From NCBI RefSeq assembly GCF_008015755.1, contig NZ_SSGF01000010.1:1-64000 (forward strand): 64,000 bases of DNA, in the 5' to 3' direction. The DNA comes from Methylophilus sp. (GTDB lineage: Bacteria > Pseudomonadota > Gammaproteobacteria > Burkholderiales > Methylophilaceae). Of the stretch, positions 9,301 to 17,885 are shown piece after piece. Position 1 is the stretch's first letter; every line of letters begins with the position of its first letter. The notes below the pieces were generated by a model. It was not told the DNA's origin, did no database searches, and saw only the letters and a list, made by a program, of their open reading frames with translations. The position numbers were made by a program, and so were the translations under genes.

Positions 9301-9341
9301 TGTTTCAATGAAACATCACAATTAAACACTGGAACGTTTCA
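9301..9341. promoter_or_regulatory. Candidate enhancer sites: GTTTCA/TGAAAC palindromes
   Basis: 9301-9315 is a perfect palindrome TGTTTCA-A-TGAAACA, and 9330-9341 (TGGAACGTTTCA) differs by one base from a perfect palindrome of the same half-sites in opposite order. Another GTTTCA is at 9227-9232 beside the promoter. The first site is about 85 bp upstream of the -24 element, a normal enhancer distance for the divergent sigma-54 activator. Confidence 0.5.
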
Positions 9342-9350
9342 AAACCTAAA

Positions 9351-10709
9351 ATGGAACAACCTAATATCGATTTTTTTGCGCATCCACCGCAACTCAGCCA
9401 GTCACAGGGCGAATCACTGGCCCGCATGATTGCACTAATCATGCCGGATGCCGCCGTGTTCACGGTGGACCGCGCCAAGAAAATTAGCTTTTGGAGCCCA
9501 GGCGCTGAAAAACTACTAGGCTACGCAGCACAAGCCCTGCGGGGCGAAAGCTGCCTCACCGCCAATCGTTGCATACAATGCATGCGCGGTTGCGGGCTCA
9601 CCGAGTCAGGGAAAGTCACCGCGTTTCCACTGCAGTTGCAGCGTGACGATGGCCAGCTACAAGGCGTGATTAAATACGCCATGGCTTTTCAGGCCGTCGA
9701 CGGCAGCTTTGACGGTGGCCTTGAAATCCTGTTACCACAGCGCGCAGCAGACGCGCGCCCGGCAGCCAGCGACATGGCAGAAAAATATGGCCTGATCAGT
9801 CATGCGCCGGAGATGTACAAAGTGTTCGAGATGATACGCCGCGTGGCTAACACCGACATGCCGGTACTGATTCGTGGCGACTCAGGCACCGGTAAGGAAT
9901 TGGTGGCGCGCGCGATTCATGGCGAAAGTGCCCGCCACAAGGCACCGTTTGTAGCCATTAACTGCGCCACGCTGAATGCGGGCATTCTGGAAAGTGAACT
10001 GTTTGGTCATGTGAAAGGCGCGTTTACTGGCGCGGTGCGCGATCACCAAGGCCTGTTTGGCCGTGCCGAAGGCGGCACATTATTGCTGGATGAAATCGCA
10101 GAGCTGCCAATTGCATTGCAGGCACGCTTGTTACGTGTGTTAGAGAGCGGAGAATACCTGCCTGTGGGCGCGGACAAACCCTTATTGGCGAATGTCCGTA
10201 TCCTGGCGGCCACGCATAAAGCGCTACGTGAAGAGGTCAAGGCCGGGCGGTTCCGGCAGGACTTGCTGTACCGCCTACGGGTCATTCCGCTGTTCATTCC
10301 GCCGTTAAATGCACGCAAGCAGGATATCCCGCTGATTATCCGCCACCTGTTAAAACAACAATTCAGTGATGATCGTTTGCCTGTGGTGAGCTCGGCCGCC
10401 ATGCAGCAATTGATGACCTATGACTGGCCAGGTAATGTGCGCGAATTACGCAATGTGATGCATTACGCCCTGGTGATGTGTGATGGCAAACAGATAGAGG
10501 TGACTGACTTACCAACGGAGTTACAAGCCACGCAGCAGGCAACTCCCAATATGGCGACTGTTAGCACTGGCCGAAAAACGCTGTCAGAAACAGAGATCTT
10601 ACAGGCGCTGGCAGCTAGCGACGGCAACCTGACCCAGGCCGCCAAACAATTGGGCGTTGGGCGAACCACCTTGTGGCGCTACCGCAAGCTCTGGCAAGAC
10701 CAGACATAG
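9351..10709 (+). CDS. PAS-domain sigma-54 activator, probably sulfane-sulfur responsive (FisR-like)
   Basis: Bacterial enhancer-binding protein, 452 aa. An N-terminal PAS-like sensor (about 25-130) contains four cysteines at 68, 74, 77 and 81 (C-x5-C-x2-C-x3-C). The AAA+ domain (about 145-375) shows the Walker [16 protein letters not shown], the sigma-54 contact loop GAFTGA and Walker [15 protein letters not shown] Fis-type helix-turn-helix ends the protein ([19 protein letters not shown]). FisR of Cupriavidus, which senses persulfide through cysteines, activates a persulfide dioxygenase gene; the divergent dioxygenase with its own sigma-54 promoter makes the same role likely here. Confidence 0.85.
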   Translation: MEQPNIDFFAHPPQLSQSQGESLARMIALIMPDAAVFTVDRAKKISFWSPGAEKLLGYAAQALRGESCLTANRCIQCMRGCGLTESGKVTAFPLQLQRDDGQLQGVIKYAMAFQAVDGSFDGGLEILLPQRAADARPAASDMAEKYGLISHAPEMYKVFEMIRRVANTDMPVLIRGDSGTGKELVARAIHGESARHKAPFVAINCATLNAGILESELFGHVKGAFTGAVRDHQGLFGRAEGGTLLLDEIAELPIALQARLLRVLESGEYLPVGADKPLLANVRILAATHKALREEVKAGRFRQDLLYRLRVIPLFIPPLNARKQDIPLIIRHLLKQQFSDDRLPVVSSAAMQQLMTYDWPGNVRELRNVMHYALVMCDGKQIEVTDLPTELQATQQATPNMATVSTGRKTLSETEILQALAASDGNLTQAAKQLGVGRTTLWRYRKLWQDQT

Positions 10710-10713
10710 CGGC

Positions 10714-11133
10714 TTACAGCCAGCCGCGCCTGGCTGCCCAGGTATACAAGCCCATGCCTGCCAGCATGCTGGCCACAAATATCCACACCTCACGTCCGCC
10801 GATGAGGATTGACGCCACGGCCGGGCCAGGACAAAAACCAGCGATGCCCCAACCGGCGCCAAACAAGATGGCGCCAAGCACCAGCTTGCGATCAATCAAG
10901 GTGGTGGCAGGCAGTTGCATGGGGAGTCCCAGCCTGCTGATGGCCTGCCTGCGTGCAACTCTAAACGCAAAAAAACCGACGGCAATCGCCCCCATCATGA
11001 CAAATGCCAGTGAAGGGTCCCAATCACCGGCGATGTCCAGAAAGGCCAACACCTTGGCGGGATTGGTCATGCCACCGATGATGAGGCCCAGGCCAAAGAT
11101 CACGCCCGCCAATAATGCAATGACGCTCGACAT
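10714..11133 (-). CDS. YeeE/YedE half-transporter (PmpB-like)
   Basis: Small inner-membrane protein, 139 aa, with about four hydrophobic segments. It carries the family cysteine signature GWGIAGFCPGPAVASI near residue 95. YeeE/YedE proteins take up thiosulfate or related sulfur species, and full-length members are two-repeat proteins; here the two halves are separate genes, as in PmpA/PmpB. The ATG at 11133 has AAGGAG at ideal spacing; the longer frame is not used. It starts 10 bp after the stop of its partner and converges on the activator gene with a 4-bp gap. Substrate is inferred. Confidence 0.82.
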   Translation of the reverse strand: MSSVIALLAGVIFGLGLIIGGMTNPAKVLAFLDIAGDWDPSLAFVMMGAIAVGFFAFRVARRQAISRLGLPMQLPATTLIDRKLVLGAILFGAGWGIAGFCPGPAVASILIGGREVWIFVASMLAGMGLYTWAARRGWL

Positions 11134-11143
11134 GAGATTCTCC

Positions 11144-11557
11144 TTATGCATGACGCAAGAGCCACACCACCAGTATCGCCGTTGCCATAAACGTGAGCGT
11201 GGCAACCAGCGAGCGCAAGGATAAGCGCGACAAACCGCAAACGCCGTGGCCACTGGTGCAACCGCTGCCCAAGCGCGTGCCAAACCCGACCAGTAGACCG
11301 GCCACCACTAACATCGGTGTGCTGGTGGCTATTTGCACAGCGGGTAATGGCGCCCAACACACATACAATAGCGGGGCGAGCATCAGGCCGCTGATAAAGG
11401 CCAGGCGCCAGGCACGGTCACCCGCGGCGGCGGACCAGAGCTGGCCGACTATGCCACTGACACCAGCAATCTTACCCAGCCAGAGTATCATCAACAGGGT
11501 CGAAAAACCGATCAGCAGGCCGCCGATCAGCGATGGCAAGGGGGTAAAAGTCGTCAT
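11144..11557 (-). CDS. YeeE/YedE half-transporter (PmpA-like)
   Basis: Partner half-transporter, 137 aa, with about four membrane segments and the diagnostic motif [20 protein letters not shown] containing two cysteines near residues 103 and 110. In structurally known YeeE homologues, conserved cysteines line a thiosulfate path. Together with the following gene it would make a complete two-repeat transporter. It lies downstream of a small Cys-containing protein gene and beside the persulfide regulator, so the group probably handles reduced sulfur. Confidence 0.84.
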   Translation of the reverse strand: MTTFTPLPSLIGGLLIGFSTLLMILWLGKIAGVSGIVGQLWSAAAGDRAWRLAFISGLMLAPLLYVCWAPLPAVQIATSTPMLVVAGLLVGFGTRLGSGCTSGHGVCGLSRLSLRSLVATLTFMATAILVVWLLRHA

Positions 11558-11608
11558 AAGGTTAGCTTGTTATCCAAGAAAAAATGCGCTGGCGATGGCG
11601 TGTAGCGC

Positions 11609-11830
11609 TTAGTCCACTTCATCGGCCATGTCTTCATGCGGCGTCGGCGTGTTGCGGTTGCACTCAAAGCCTGCTTTTTCCAGCGTCACGCGATACTCAC
11701 AACTGGGCAAATGTCCCTCGAGGCGGCCATTGATCTGCGTGGTCTCCTGCTTGCAAAACGCACAACGGTAGCGGTGTGCCTGCCCCTCAAAATGCTCTTG
11801 TGGATAATCGATATAAAACAGTCGCTTCAT
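11609..11830 (-). CDS. Small cysteine-containing protein, unknown function
   Basis: A 73-aa soluble protein not recognised by name. It has YRCAFCKQ (a CxxC knuckle) and two later cysteines (PSCEYR and FECNRN), so a small zinc- or iron-binding fold is possible. Two adjacent ATG codons occur; the second (11830) was chosen because GGAGG lies 5 bp before it. It is the first gene on the minus strand ahead of the two YeeE/YedE genes, with a 51-bp gap, and may share their transcript. Confidence 0.7.
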   Translation of the reverse strand: MKRLFYIDYPQEHFEGQAHRYRCAFCKQETTQINGRLEGHLPSCEYRVTLEKAGFECNRNTPTPHEDMADEVD

Positions 11831-12020
11831 CATGGCCTCCTTATTGGCAACAGTGATCAGCTTATGCTACGCCGCCGACTGCGGGCTGGCAATACACAAA
11901 AAATAGCGTTCAGCAAGAAATTTAGCAAAATATTTTTTACGTGCAGATTTTAATCACCCTCAATTTCATCATTAAAATCATAGTGTTAAACAATCCACCC
12001 ACAGCACATCCCAAAAGTTA

Positions 12021-12037
12021 TCCACAAAAAATGTGGA
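12021..12037 (-). terminator. Hairpin after the antiporter gene
   Basis: Six-bp perfect arms (TCCACA and TGTGGA) flank a 5-base A-run. On the minus strand this follows the antiporter stop by 11 bp and leads into TAACTTTT, a weak candidate terminator. Confidence 0.35.
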
Positions 12038-12047
12038 CAGGATGGTC

Positions 12048-13649
12048 TTATCCTCGACTATGTAAAGCCGCTATTTCCTGGATATCCAGGTCGCGCTCCA
12101 TCATATGCAGTAATTCATCATGAATCTGGCCCGAACGATGTAACTTGAGCAACTCCTCACGCCCGGCAGCTACTGCCGCCAGCACCACATTAAAATGCGC
12201 TTTACGGATATCGTCCGGCAGCATGGCATCATTTTTATGCTTGTCTGATAGGCTTTGGCGGTAGCCATATTGCTCCAGCAAACGCGGGTGTTGCAAGCTG
12301 CCTTGTGCGTCATACGCCAGCTTGTTCACCACCGCATATTGCGCCTGCTCGATGCGCGCCCAGGTTTGCGGCTCGTTGAGATAAGTCCGCTCATGCGTAG
12401 TCGCTTTTAATTTGAGCACGCGGATCACCCAGCCGATGGTCGTGCCCTGAAACAACACGGTGACCAGGATCACGGCAAACGCACACAACAGCATCAGGTC
12501 ACGTCCCGGCACCTCGGCGGGCACCGCCAGCGCAGCGGCCAGCGTGACCACGCCGCGCATGCCGGCCCAACTGGTTACAAACGACTCGCGCCAACTACTC
12601 GAGGCAGCGGTTGCCCGCTTTCTGAATAATCCGGCCAGTCCATCGACGGCAAACACCCAGACAAAGCGCGACATAATCACTACCGCCAATACCAGCAACA
12701 CCTCCAAGCTGTAATCCGCCATCGACTTGCTGCCTTCGGCAATCCGATCCCACACCCCGCGCAACGACAGGCCGATCAGGATAAATACCAGCGACTCAAA
12801 CACAAAAATCATGATTTCCCAAAAAGCGACCCCACGACGTCTGGCGGTAGCGGTCATGATTTCGTGCTGGTGCCAGCCCAGCATCATGCCGTAAGTCACC
12901 GTGGCAATCACGCCCGACACGCCAATATGTTCGCCCACCACATAGCAAATCCAGCCCGGTAAGGCAGAGGCGAGAATCATGAGCTCGGTGTCGTGCAAAT
13001 AGCGCAAGGTTTTATAGACTAAATAACCAAACGCGCCCCCGAGCAGGATGCCGCCAATGCTGAGCCAGGCAAACTCTTCAATCGCGCCTGTCATCGAAAA
13101 CACGCCAGTCAGCATGGCGACGATTGAGAACTTGTACAACACCAGGCCAGTGGCGTCATTGAGCAGGCTTTCCCCCTCCAGCAACACCAGCAATTTGCGC
13201 GGCAATGCCACCCGTTGCAACACCGCCTTGGCGGCGATGGCATCCGGTGGCGACACAATCGCCCCTAAGGCAAAACAGGCGGCCCATGGCAATGCAGGGT
13301 TTAAGCTATGCAGCGCCAGCCCCACCACCAGCGTGGTAAACAGCACGGCGCCTATCGCCAGTAGCAAAATGCCCGCCAGGTGACGCCTGAATTCATGCCA
13401 GACCGTGAAATAAGCGCCCGCCATCAACAGCGGCGGCAAAAACACCACCAACACTAGCGCAGGGTCGATTTCAAACGCAGGCAAGCCAGGGATAAATGCA
13501 ATCAGCACCCCACCAATCAGTTGCGCCACGGCAGGCGGCCAGCGTAGTTTTTTCGCCAGCACCTCCAGCGCGATAATCGCCACCAGAAAAAATAAAATCA
13601 GATTGAAATAGAACGCGTTGGACATATATTGGGGGCTGACAGCAGCCAT
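12048..13649 (-). CDS. Na+/H+ antiporter, CPA1/NhaP type
   Basis: Inner-membrane cation/proton antiporter, 533 aa, with about 12 hydrophobic segments in the first 410 residues and a cytoplasmic tail of about 120 residues. The ion-binding core reads ALGAIVSPPDAIAAKAVLQR (aspartate at the unwound helix) followed by LEGESLLNDATGLVLYKF, both standard for CPA1 exchangers; later SWAGMRGVVTLAAALAVP is also conserved. It would expel Na+ (or Li+/K+) in exchange for protons for pH and salt homeostasis. The first ATG is kept, although ribosome-site evidence is weak at every candidate. Monocistronic by context. Confidence 0.88.
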   Translation of the reverse strand: MAAVSPQYMSNAFYFNLILFFLVAIIALEVLAKKLRWPPAVAQLIGGVLIAFIPGLPAFEIDPALVLVVFLPPLLMAGAYFTVWHEFRRHLAGILLLAIGAVLFTTLVVGLALHSLNPALPWAACFALGAIVSPPDAIAAKAVLQRVALPRKLLVLLEGESLLNDATGLVLYKFSIVAMLTGVFSMTGAIEEFAWLSIGGILLGGAFGYLVYKTLRYLHDTELMILASALPGWICYVVGEHIGVSGVIATVTYGMMLGWHQHEIMTATARRRGVAFWEIMIFVFESLVFILIGLSLRGVWDRIAEGSKSMADYSLEVLLVLAVVIMSRFVWVFAVDGLAGLFRKRATAASSSWRESFVTSWAGMRGVVTLAAALAVPAEVPGRDLMLLCAFAVILVTVLFQGTTIGWVIRVLKLKATTHERTYLNEPQTWARIEQAQYAVVNKLAYDAQGSLQHPRLLEQYGYRQSLSDKHKNDAMLPDDIRKAHFNVVLAAVAAGREELLKLHRSGQIHDELLHMMERDLDIQEIAALHSRG

Positions 13650-13900
13650 ACTTTCTGATGCAAAGACTCAAGAAACGATACGCAATGGCGTCCTCTGTAG
13701 ACGCTTAACGAGTGTAATAGAAAACCTCCGCAGTCGTTTTATTTAAACTGGTAAAAGCAGTTTAATCCCTTAGACCAAGCGCAACACCCTGCATCAACTT
13801 CAACATTAAAAAACACATATTTACATATGTTATAAAAGCAGTGTTTAATAGCGGCTCCTATGCTTTCTATTTAATTGCGCCCCCATCAGCCGGAGTCATT

Positions 13901-16186
13901 ATGTCGCCGTTTTTGGCAGCCCTGAAGTTAGACTGGAGGATGTTCTGGCTGCTAGGCCTGCTCGCGGCTAGTTGCCTGCCCCTGCTGAGCCCCCTGGGGC
14001 TTAGAGATAGCTGGTATTTTTTAATTGCCTGCTCAAGTGCCGGAGTCATCTGGCTAGGCATTGGGCAACAAGGCCCGCGTCCAATCCAGCCATGGCGACA
14101 GTTTGCCATCGCCATCAGCGCGCAATGCCTGGGTGGGCTCATCGAGGCCAATACAGATGTCAGCGGTGCGTTTGGCATGCACTTGTCGCTCGCCGACATG
14201 TGCTTGCTCAGCGGGCATCTGGCCATGATGAGTAGCTTGTGGCAGTTAGCTTGCTACCAGCAGCCACAATTTCCGCGTCACGGTTTTTTTCAAGGCTGGA
14301 TACTGGCCACCAGCTTAATGCTGATTGGCTGGCAGTTCCTGTTTTTACCCACCATTCTGCATCACGGCTTTTCGTTAGACCGACCACAGATCTTTCGCAT
14401 GCTATACCCCTGCCTCTCATTTATAGAAATAGGCATGCTGCTATGGCTTTGGACCAGTAGTGCCGCTTATGCCTCACGGGTCTTTATCCAGTTATGCCTG
14501 GGCATTCTCTCTTTTGCGATCGGGGAGTGTGTTTTTCACGGCACCAGCAATAGCCTGGCCGTCCCTAGTGATCTCAATCTGCTGTTCTGGCTCATGGCTT
14601 ATGTGAATTTTGCCAGCGTCGCGTTACACCCTGACCTGGCGCAACTCAGCCAACCGCGTGCCAGTGAACATGGCCGTCATGCCAATCATATTCTGACGCT
14701 ATTGCTCCCGCTGGCACTGCTGTTTCCAGTGGCCTTGCTGCTACGCTATTTTCAAGCCTTGCACCCGGCCACTGTCGGCATTTTAGTGGGATTTTTTATT
14801 GTGTTTATCATTGGCTGGTTTCAACTCAGAGGCACCATGCAGCACATCATAGAGGTCAAGCAGCAACTGGAAAAACAAAATCGCACCGACTACCTCACCG
14901 GCGTTCCTAATCGCAATTACCTTGAACAAGTGGTCGAAAACAGCATTTATACCGCGCGCAAACCGCTACCGCATAGCTTCAATGCCATGTTACTGATGGA
15001 CATTGATGGCTTTAAAGCCTTTAACAATATTTTTGGCTTTGGCCTGGGTGATCTTATTTTAAAAGCTGTCGCTAAAAGGCTTTATCATGATAGCCAGGTG
15101 CACGGCGACCACTTTGCCCGCGTCGACGGTGATGAGTTTATTTTACTGATGCTCAATGTGCCGGAAAAAGCCATGGTAGAGCAACAAGCCTGGCATATTC
15201 ACCAACTGCTGGAACAACCGTTTATGGTCAATGGCCTCACCACCAAAGTCAGCTGTAGCATAGGCATCTCCATCGCAGCTTCTTTTTCCAAACATACGTT
15301 TGCCAACATGCAACGCGAAAGTGAGCGTGCACTCTTGTGGGCGAAAGAGAGCCAGTCGCAAGTCGAATGCTACCTGGCGATGCGTGATAAAACCGATGAT
15401 AAAAGCTGGGTCATCAACGAATTCAGGCAAGCCATTCAGCAGCAGCAAATTGTGGTTTACTACCAGCCAAAAGTACATTTAGCGACGCAAACCGTCATAG
15501 GGGTAGAGGCGCTGGTACGCTGGCAACATCCGCGACGGGGCTTGATTATGCCAGGCGAGTTTGTGCCGCAGATTGAAAACACCGACCTCATCCACACGCT
15601 GTTCAAATGGGTGCTCAATGAATCGACCCGGCAGTGGCAACGCTGGCATCAACAGCAGCTGGATTTGACCATCGCGGTGAACGTCACGGCACGTGACCTG
15701 ATGAACTTTGACCTGGTCAAAGAGATGCAACAGGCACTGGAAAAACATGGCATGCCTGCGCACAGAATAGAGGTCGAAATTACCGAGTCCAGCGCACTCG
15801 CGGATCCCAGACGCGTTAAGCAGTTGCTGTCAGGCCTGATTGCGCTAGGCATCAAAATCAGTATCGATGATTATGGCACCGGCTACAGCTCCCTGCTTTA
15901 CCTGCAACAACTGTCTTTGCACTACCTGAAAATCGACCAGCAATTTATCCGCGAAATGCATCAGGATGCTTCCAGCCTGGCGATTGTGCGCTCCACGCTG
16001 GAGCTAGCAAAAAACCTCAATATAGAAGTCATCGCCGAGGGCATACAGGCGGTTGTCAGCTTGGAGCAACTTAAAGCCATGCGCTGTTATGGCGCACAGG
16101 GCTTTTTATTCTCGGCGCCCATGCCCGCCAGTGAAATCCCTGCCATTGTCCAGCGCATAGAAGCCACGCGCTATGAACTCGACTAA
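13901..16186 (+). CDS. Membrane-anchored GGDEF-EAL protein
   Basis: Cyclic-di-GMP enzyme, 761 aa. The first 300 residues hold about nine hydrophobic segments forming a possible membrane sensor. The diguanylate cyclase domain (about 315-480) begins NRTDYLTGVPNRNYLE, and its active-site loop is RVDGDEF, with Asp replacing the first Gly, so cyclase activity is uncertain. The EAL domain (about 500-750) keeps VEALVRWQHP, EITESSAL, DDYGTGYSSL, KIDQQFI and AEGIQ and should be an active phosphodiesterase. GGAG six bases before the ATG at 13901 supports this start over an earlier in-frame ATG. No dedicated partner is adjacent. Confidence 0.88.
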   Translation: MSPFLAALKLDWRMFWLLGLLAASCLPLLSPLGLRDSWYFLIACSSAGVIWLGIGQQGPRPIQPWRQFAIAISAQCLGGLIEANTDVSGAFGMHLSLADMCLLSGHLAMMSSLWQLACYQQPQFPRHGFFQGWILATSLMLIGWQFLFLPTILHHGFSLDRPQIFRMLYPCLSFIEIGMLLWLWTSSAAYASRVFIQLCLGILSFAIGECVFHGTSNSLAVPSDLNLLFWLMAYVNFASVALHPDLAQLSQPRASEHGRHANHILTLLLPLALLFPVALLLRYFQALHPATVGILVGFFIVFIIGWFQLRGTMQHIIEVKQQLEKQNRTDYLTGVPNRNYLEQVVENSIYTARKPLPHSFNAMLLMDIDGFKAFNNIFGFGLGDLILKAVAKRLYHDSQVHGDHFARVDGDEFILLMLNVPEKAMVEQQAWHIHQLLEQPFMVNGLTTKVSCSIGISIAASFSKHTFANMQRESERALLWAKESQSQVECYLAMRDKTDDKSWVINEFRQAIQQQQIVVYYQPKVHLATQTVIGVEALVRWQHPRRGLIMPGEFVPQIENTDLIHTLFKWVLNESTRQWQRWHQQQLDLTIAVNVTARDLMNFDLVKEMQQALEKHGMPAHRIEVEITESSALADPRRVKQLLSGLIALGIKISIDDYGTGYSSLLYLQQLSLHYLKIDQQFIREMHQDASSLAIVRSTLELAKNLNIEVIAEGIQAVVSLEQLKAMRCYGAQGFLFSAPMPASEIPAIVQRIEATRYELD

Positions 16187-16276
16187 AGAAACTGACTCAA
16201 ACCATCACACCCATTAAATGGATGGCAAAATTAGTTTAATATGCGGTTAGTCATCGCCACAACGGCAGGAGTTGGT

Positions 16277-16516
16277 ATGTTTGCAATTAAAAAATGGATC
16301 TGGACACAATGGCAACAACTGCGGGGCGCCGACCGCGCCTATGCTAAATACCTGGCGCATTTTCAACATTACCAGACACAAGTGGTGGATGACGCGCTGC
16401 AGCAATCGCTCAACATACAGCCCATGAGCAAAGAGGCGTTTTTAAAAGCCTGGCAACACAAGGGCTTGAAGCCCGCCGGTAAATCCTGCGGTTGTAAAAC
16501 GGGTGGCTGCTGCTAG
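16277..16516 (+). CDS. Small YbdD/YjiX-like protein with Cys-rich tail
   Basis: A 79-aa protein. The spacing of the tryptophan/arginine start, AYAKYLAHF, MSKEAFLKAWQ and a terminal Cys-rich tail (CGCKTGGCC) resembles the YbdD/YjiX family, short partners of CstA-type peptide/pyruvate transporters, but no such transporter is nearby, so the assignment is tentative. GGAG six bases before the ATG at 16277 supports the start. The five cysteines in the last ten residues suggest metal binding. The next gene begins 5 bp after this stop. Confidence 0.6.
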   Translation: MFAIKKWIWTQWQQLRGADRAYAKYLAHFQHYQTQVVDDALQQSLNIQPMSKEAFLKAWQHKGLKPAGKSCGCKTGGCC

Positions 16517-16520
16517 CGTC

Positions 16521-16781
16521 ATGGACAAACGCCGCATCCACTCTGGCAAACTGCGCGCGATTGGTTACGATGCACAAACACGGACTTTAAGCGTAGAACT
16601 TGAAGATGGCAGCGCACTGGCATATGCCAACGTCGGCGAAAGTATTTGGCGTACCCTCAAAAATGCCAGCAGCCCGTGGAGCTATTACCGCGACAATATT
16701 GCAGAAGAATTCACGGCCAGCCGCGTTGCCAGCAAGCCAGCATCCAACGGTAAAAATCCGCTAGATGACTTATTTGGCTAG
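16521..16781 (+). CDS. KTSC-domain protein
   Basis: An 86-aa protein matching the KTSC domain: IGYDAQTRTLSVELEDG, then YANVGESIWRTLKNA and the conserved SYYRDNIAEEF. This short domain occurs alone or joined to lysyl-tRNA-synthetase-like and phage proteins; its function is not established. The ATG at 16521 directly follows the preceding stop, suggesting coupled translation. Its stop codon overlaps the stop of a broken gene fragment on the other strand (CTAG). Confidence 0.75.
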   Translation: MDKRRIHSGKLRAIGYDAQTRTLSVELEDGSALAYANVGESIWRTLKNASSPWSYYRDNIAEEFTASRVASKPASNGKNPLDDLFG

Positions 16782-16921
16782 ACGACTGGCGTCGCGGGGG
16801 GATTCAAGACCTGCCACAACAAATACACGCGGCAATCAAACTCATACTGCATATAGTTAGGCTCCATATGCAAACACAACTGGTAAAACGCCTTGTCGTG
16901 ATCGCGCTCTTTTAAGTGCGC
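16778..16921 (-). pseudogene. C-terminal fragment of a split YgjP-type metallopeptidase gene
   Basis: Reading the minus strand from 16921 gives AHLKERDHDKAFYQLCLHME and continues to a stop at 16778. It aligns position by position with the C terminus of the complete YgjP-type protein at 17366-17857 (HLKEKDHNKAFYKLC...). It lacks a start and the first half of the zinc motif; the missing front is the fragment at 17948-18326. The two halves were evidently one gene before the element between them arrived. Confidence 0.75.
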
Positions 16922-17146
16922 TTGTTTACTTACAAGTGGGCATCAAATGGACACATCAACATTGAAAAAAATCAATGCTTTAGACTTTCGGTGGGTGTCC
17001 ATCAGACTCGACTCAAATATGGACAATTCAAATTGCAAATGTCCATTTCAAAGTCTATCCTTTGGTTCAAATTACTATACAGAATTAGATTTATTTAAAC
17101 ACAACATTAAGAAATATAATTACTTTTGCGCATAAAGAATTAAGTG

Positions 17147-17325
17147 ATTTTGTAGTTATGGCCCAGTTTTTCTGGGCCTTTATGAGTTTAATAAGCTCTG
17201 AAAAAAGCTAAAGCTCAGTTACTAAATACCCCACCATCATCTTAAGCAATAGGTATTTAAAGCTGCTTAAAAATTAACTTTAGAAGTTTAATTTTTTACA
17301 AACTGCAATTTCATAACTACAAAAT
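17147..17325. repeat. 14-bp perfect inverted repeat around an A+T-rich 151-bp core
   Basis: ATTTTGTAGTTATG at 17147-17160 is repeated exactly inverted at 17312-17325. It could be the ends of a tiny nested MITE or the base of a structured RNA downstream of the YgjP-type gene. Confidence 0.45.
17160..17178. terminator. Hairpin GGCCCAG-TTTTT-CTGGGCC
   Basis: Perfect 7-bp GC-rich arms with a 5-base loop followed on the plus strand by TTTATGAG. It resembles a rho-independent terminator but lies about 190 bp past the end of the minus-strand gene, inside the inverted repeat 17147-17325. Confidence 0.45.
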
Positions 17326-17365
17326 GGTGGCTTCTGGACCTTATCAAGATTCTAGCTTTATCTGC

Positions 17366-17857
17366 TCACGAGAGATCTCGCCAAGTTAACCAAACCCGCA
17401 AATCAAACTCCAACTGGTGATAGTCCGGCTCCATATGACAACACAGTTTGTAAAATGCTTTGTTATGGTCCTTTTCTTTCAAATGCGAGAGCTCGTGTAT
17501 CACGATCACCCTTAAAAATGCCTCTGGTGTCTCACGAAAAAGCGCGGCAATATGAATTTCATTTTTACTTTTGAGCTTACCGCCTTGCACTCGCGATACG
17601 AATGTATTGGTGCCAAGTGTACCTTTCATGGGGTGCTGCTGACTGTCATATGCTACTTTGGCCAAAACTGACGAGTTTTTGATGTACTGCTGTTTGATAT
17701 CTGTTACGTACTGATAAAGCGCCTTGTCAGTTTGTATATCGTGGCGAGATGAATACTTGTGCTTTAGCCAGTCGCCAAGTTGATCTTGCTCCAGCAAATC
17801 TTCGATGCGTGCGATAAGTTCGGCAGGATAACCATTGAGGTAAGGAAGTTTGGTCAT
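17366..17857 (-). CDS. YgjP-type M48-like metallopeptidase (element cargo)
   Basis: A 163-aa cytoplasmic protein of the YgjP/DUF45 metal-dependent hydrolase family. The zinc site HELSHLKEKDHNKAFYKLC gives HExxH with the downstream conserved His/Phe pattern, and RVQGGKLKSKNEIHI is the family's central segment. The cellular role of this family is not settled. The gene is complete and lies within an element that splits a homologous gene, whose fragments flank it at 16778-16921 and 17948-18326. The two copies share the same architecture but differ clearly in sequence, so it is not a recent duplicate. No good ribosome site is visible before the ATG. Confidence 0.78.
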   Translation of the reverse strand: MTKLPYLNGYPAELIARIEDLLEQDQLGDWLKHKYSSRHDIQTDKALYQYVTDIKQQYIKNSSVLAKVAYDSQQHPMKGTLGTNTFVSRVQGGKLKSKNEIHIAALFRETPEAFLRVIVIHELSHLKEKDHNKAFYKLCCHMEPDYHQLEFDLRVWLTWRDLS

Positions 17858-17885
17858 GGCATGCTATAGCGAGTATTTTAATAGA

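Noticed and set aside
12018-12026. Perfect DnaA box TTATCCACA
   Set aside because: Single box without an A+T-rich unwinding region or dnaA/gidA neighbours; it is part of a hairpin after the antiporter gene.
16947-17135. Small plus-strand frame of 62 codons inside the insertion
   Set aside because: Overlaps the phased ATGGACA motifs, has odd composition and no ribosome site; it is more likely element end DNA than a gene.
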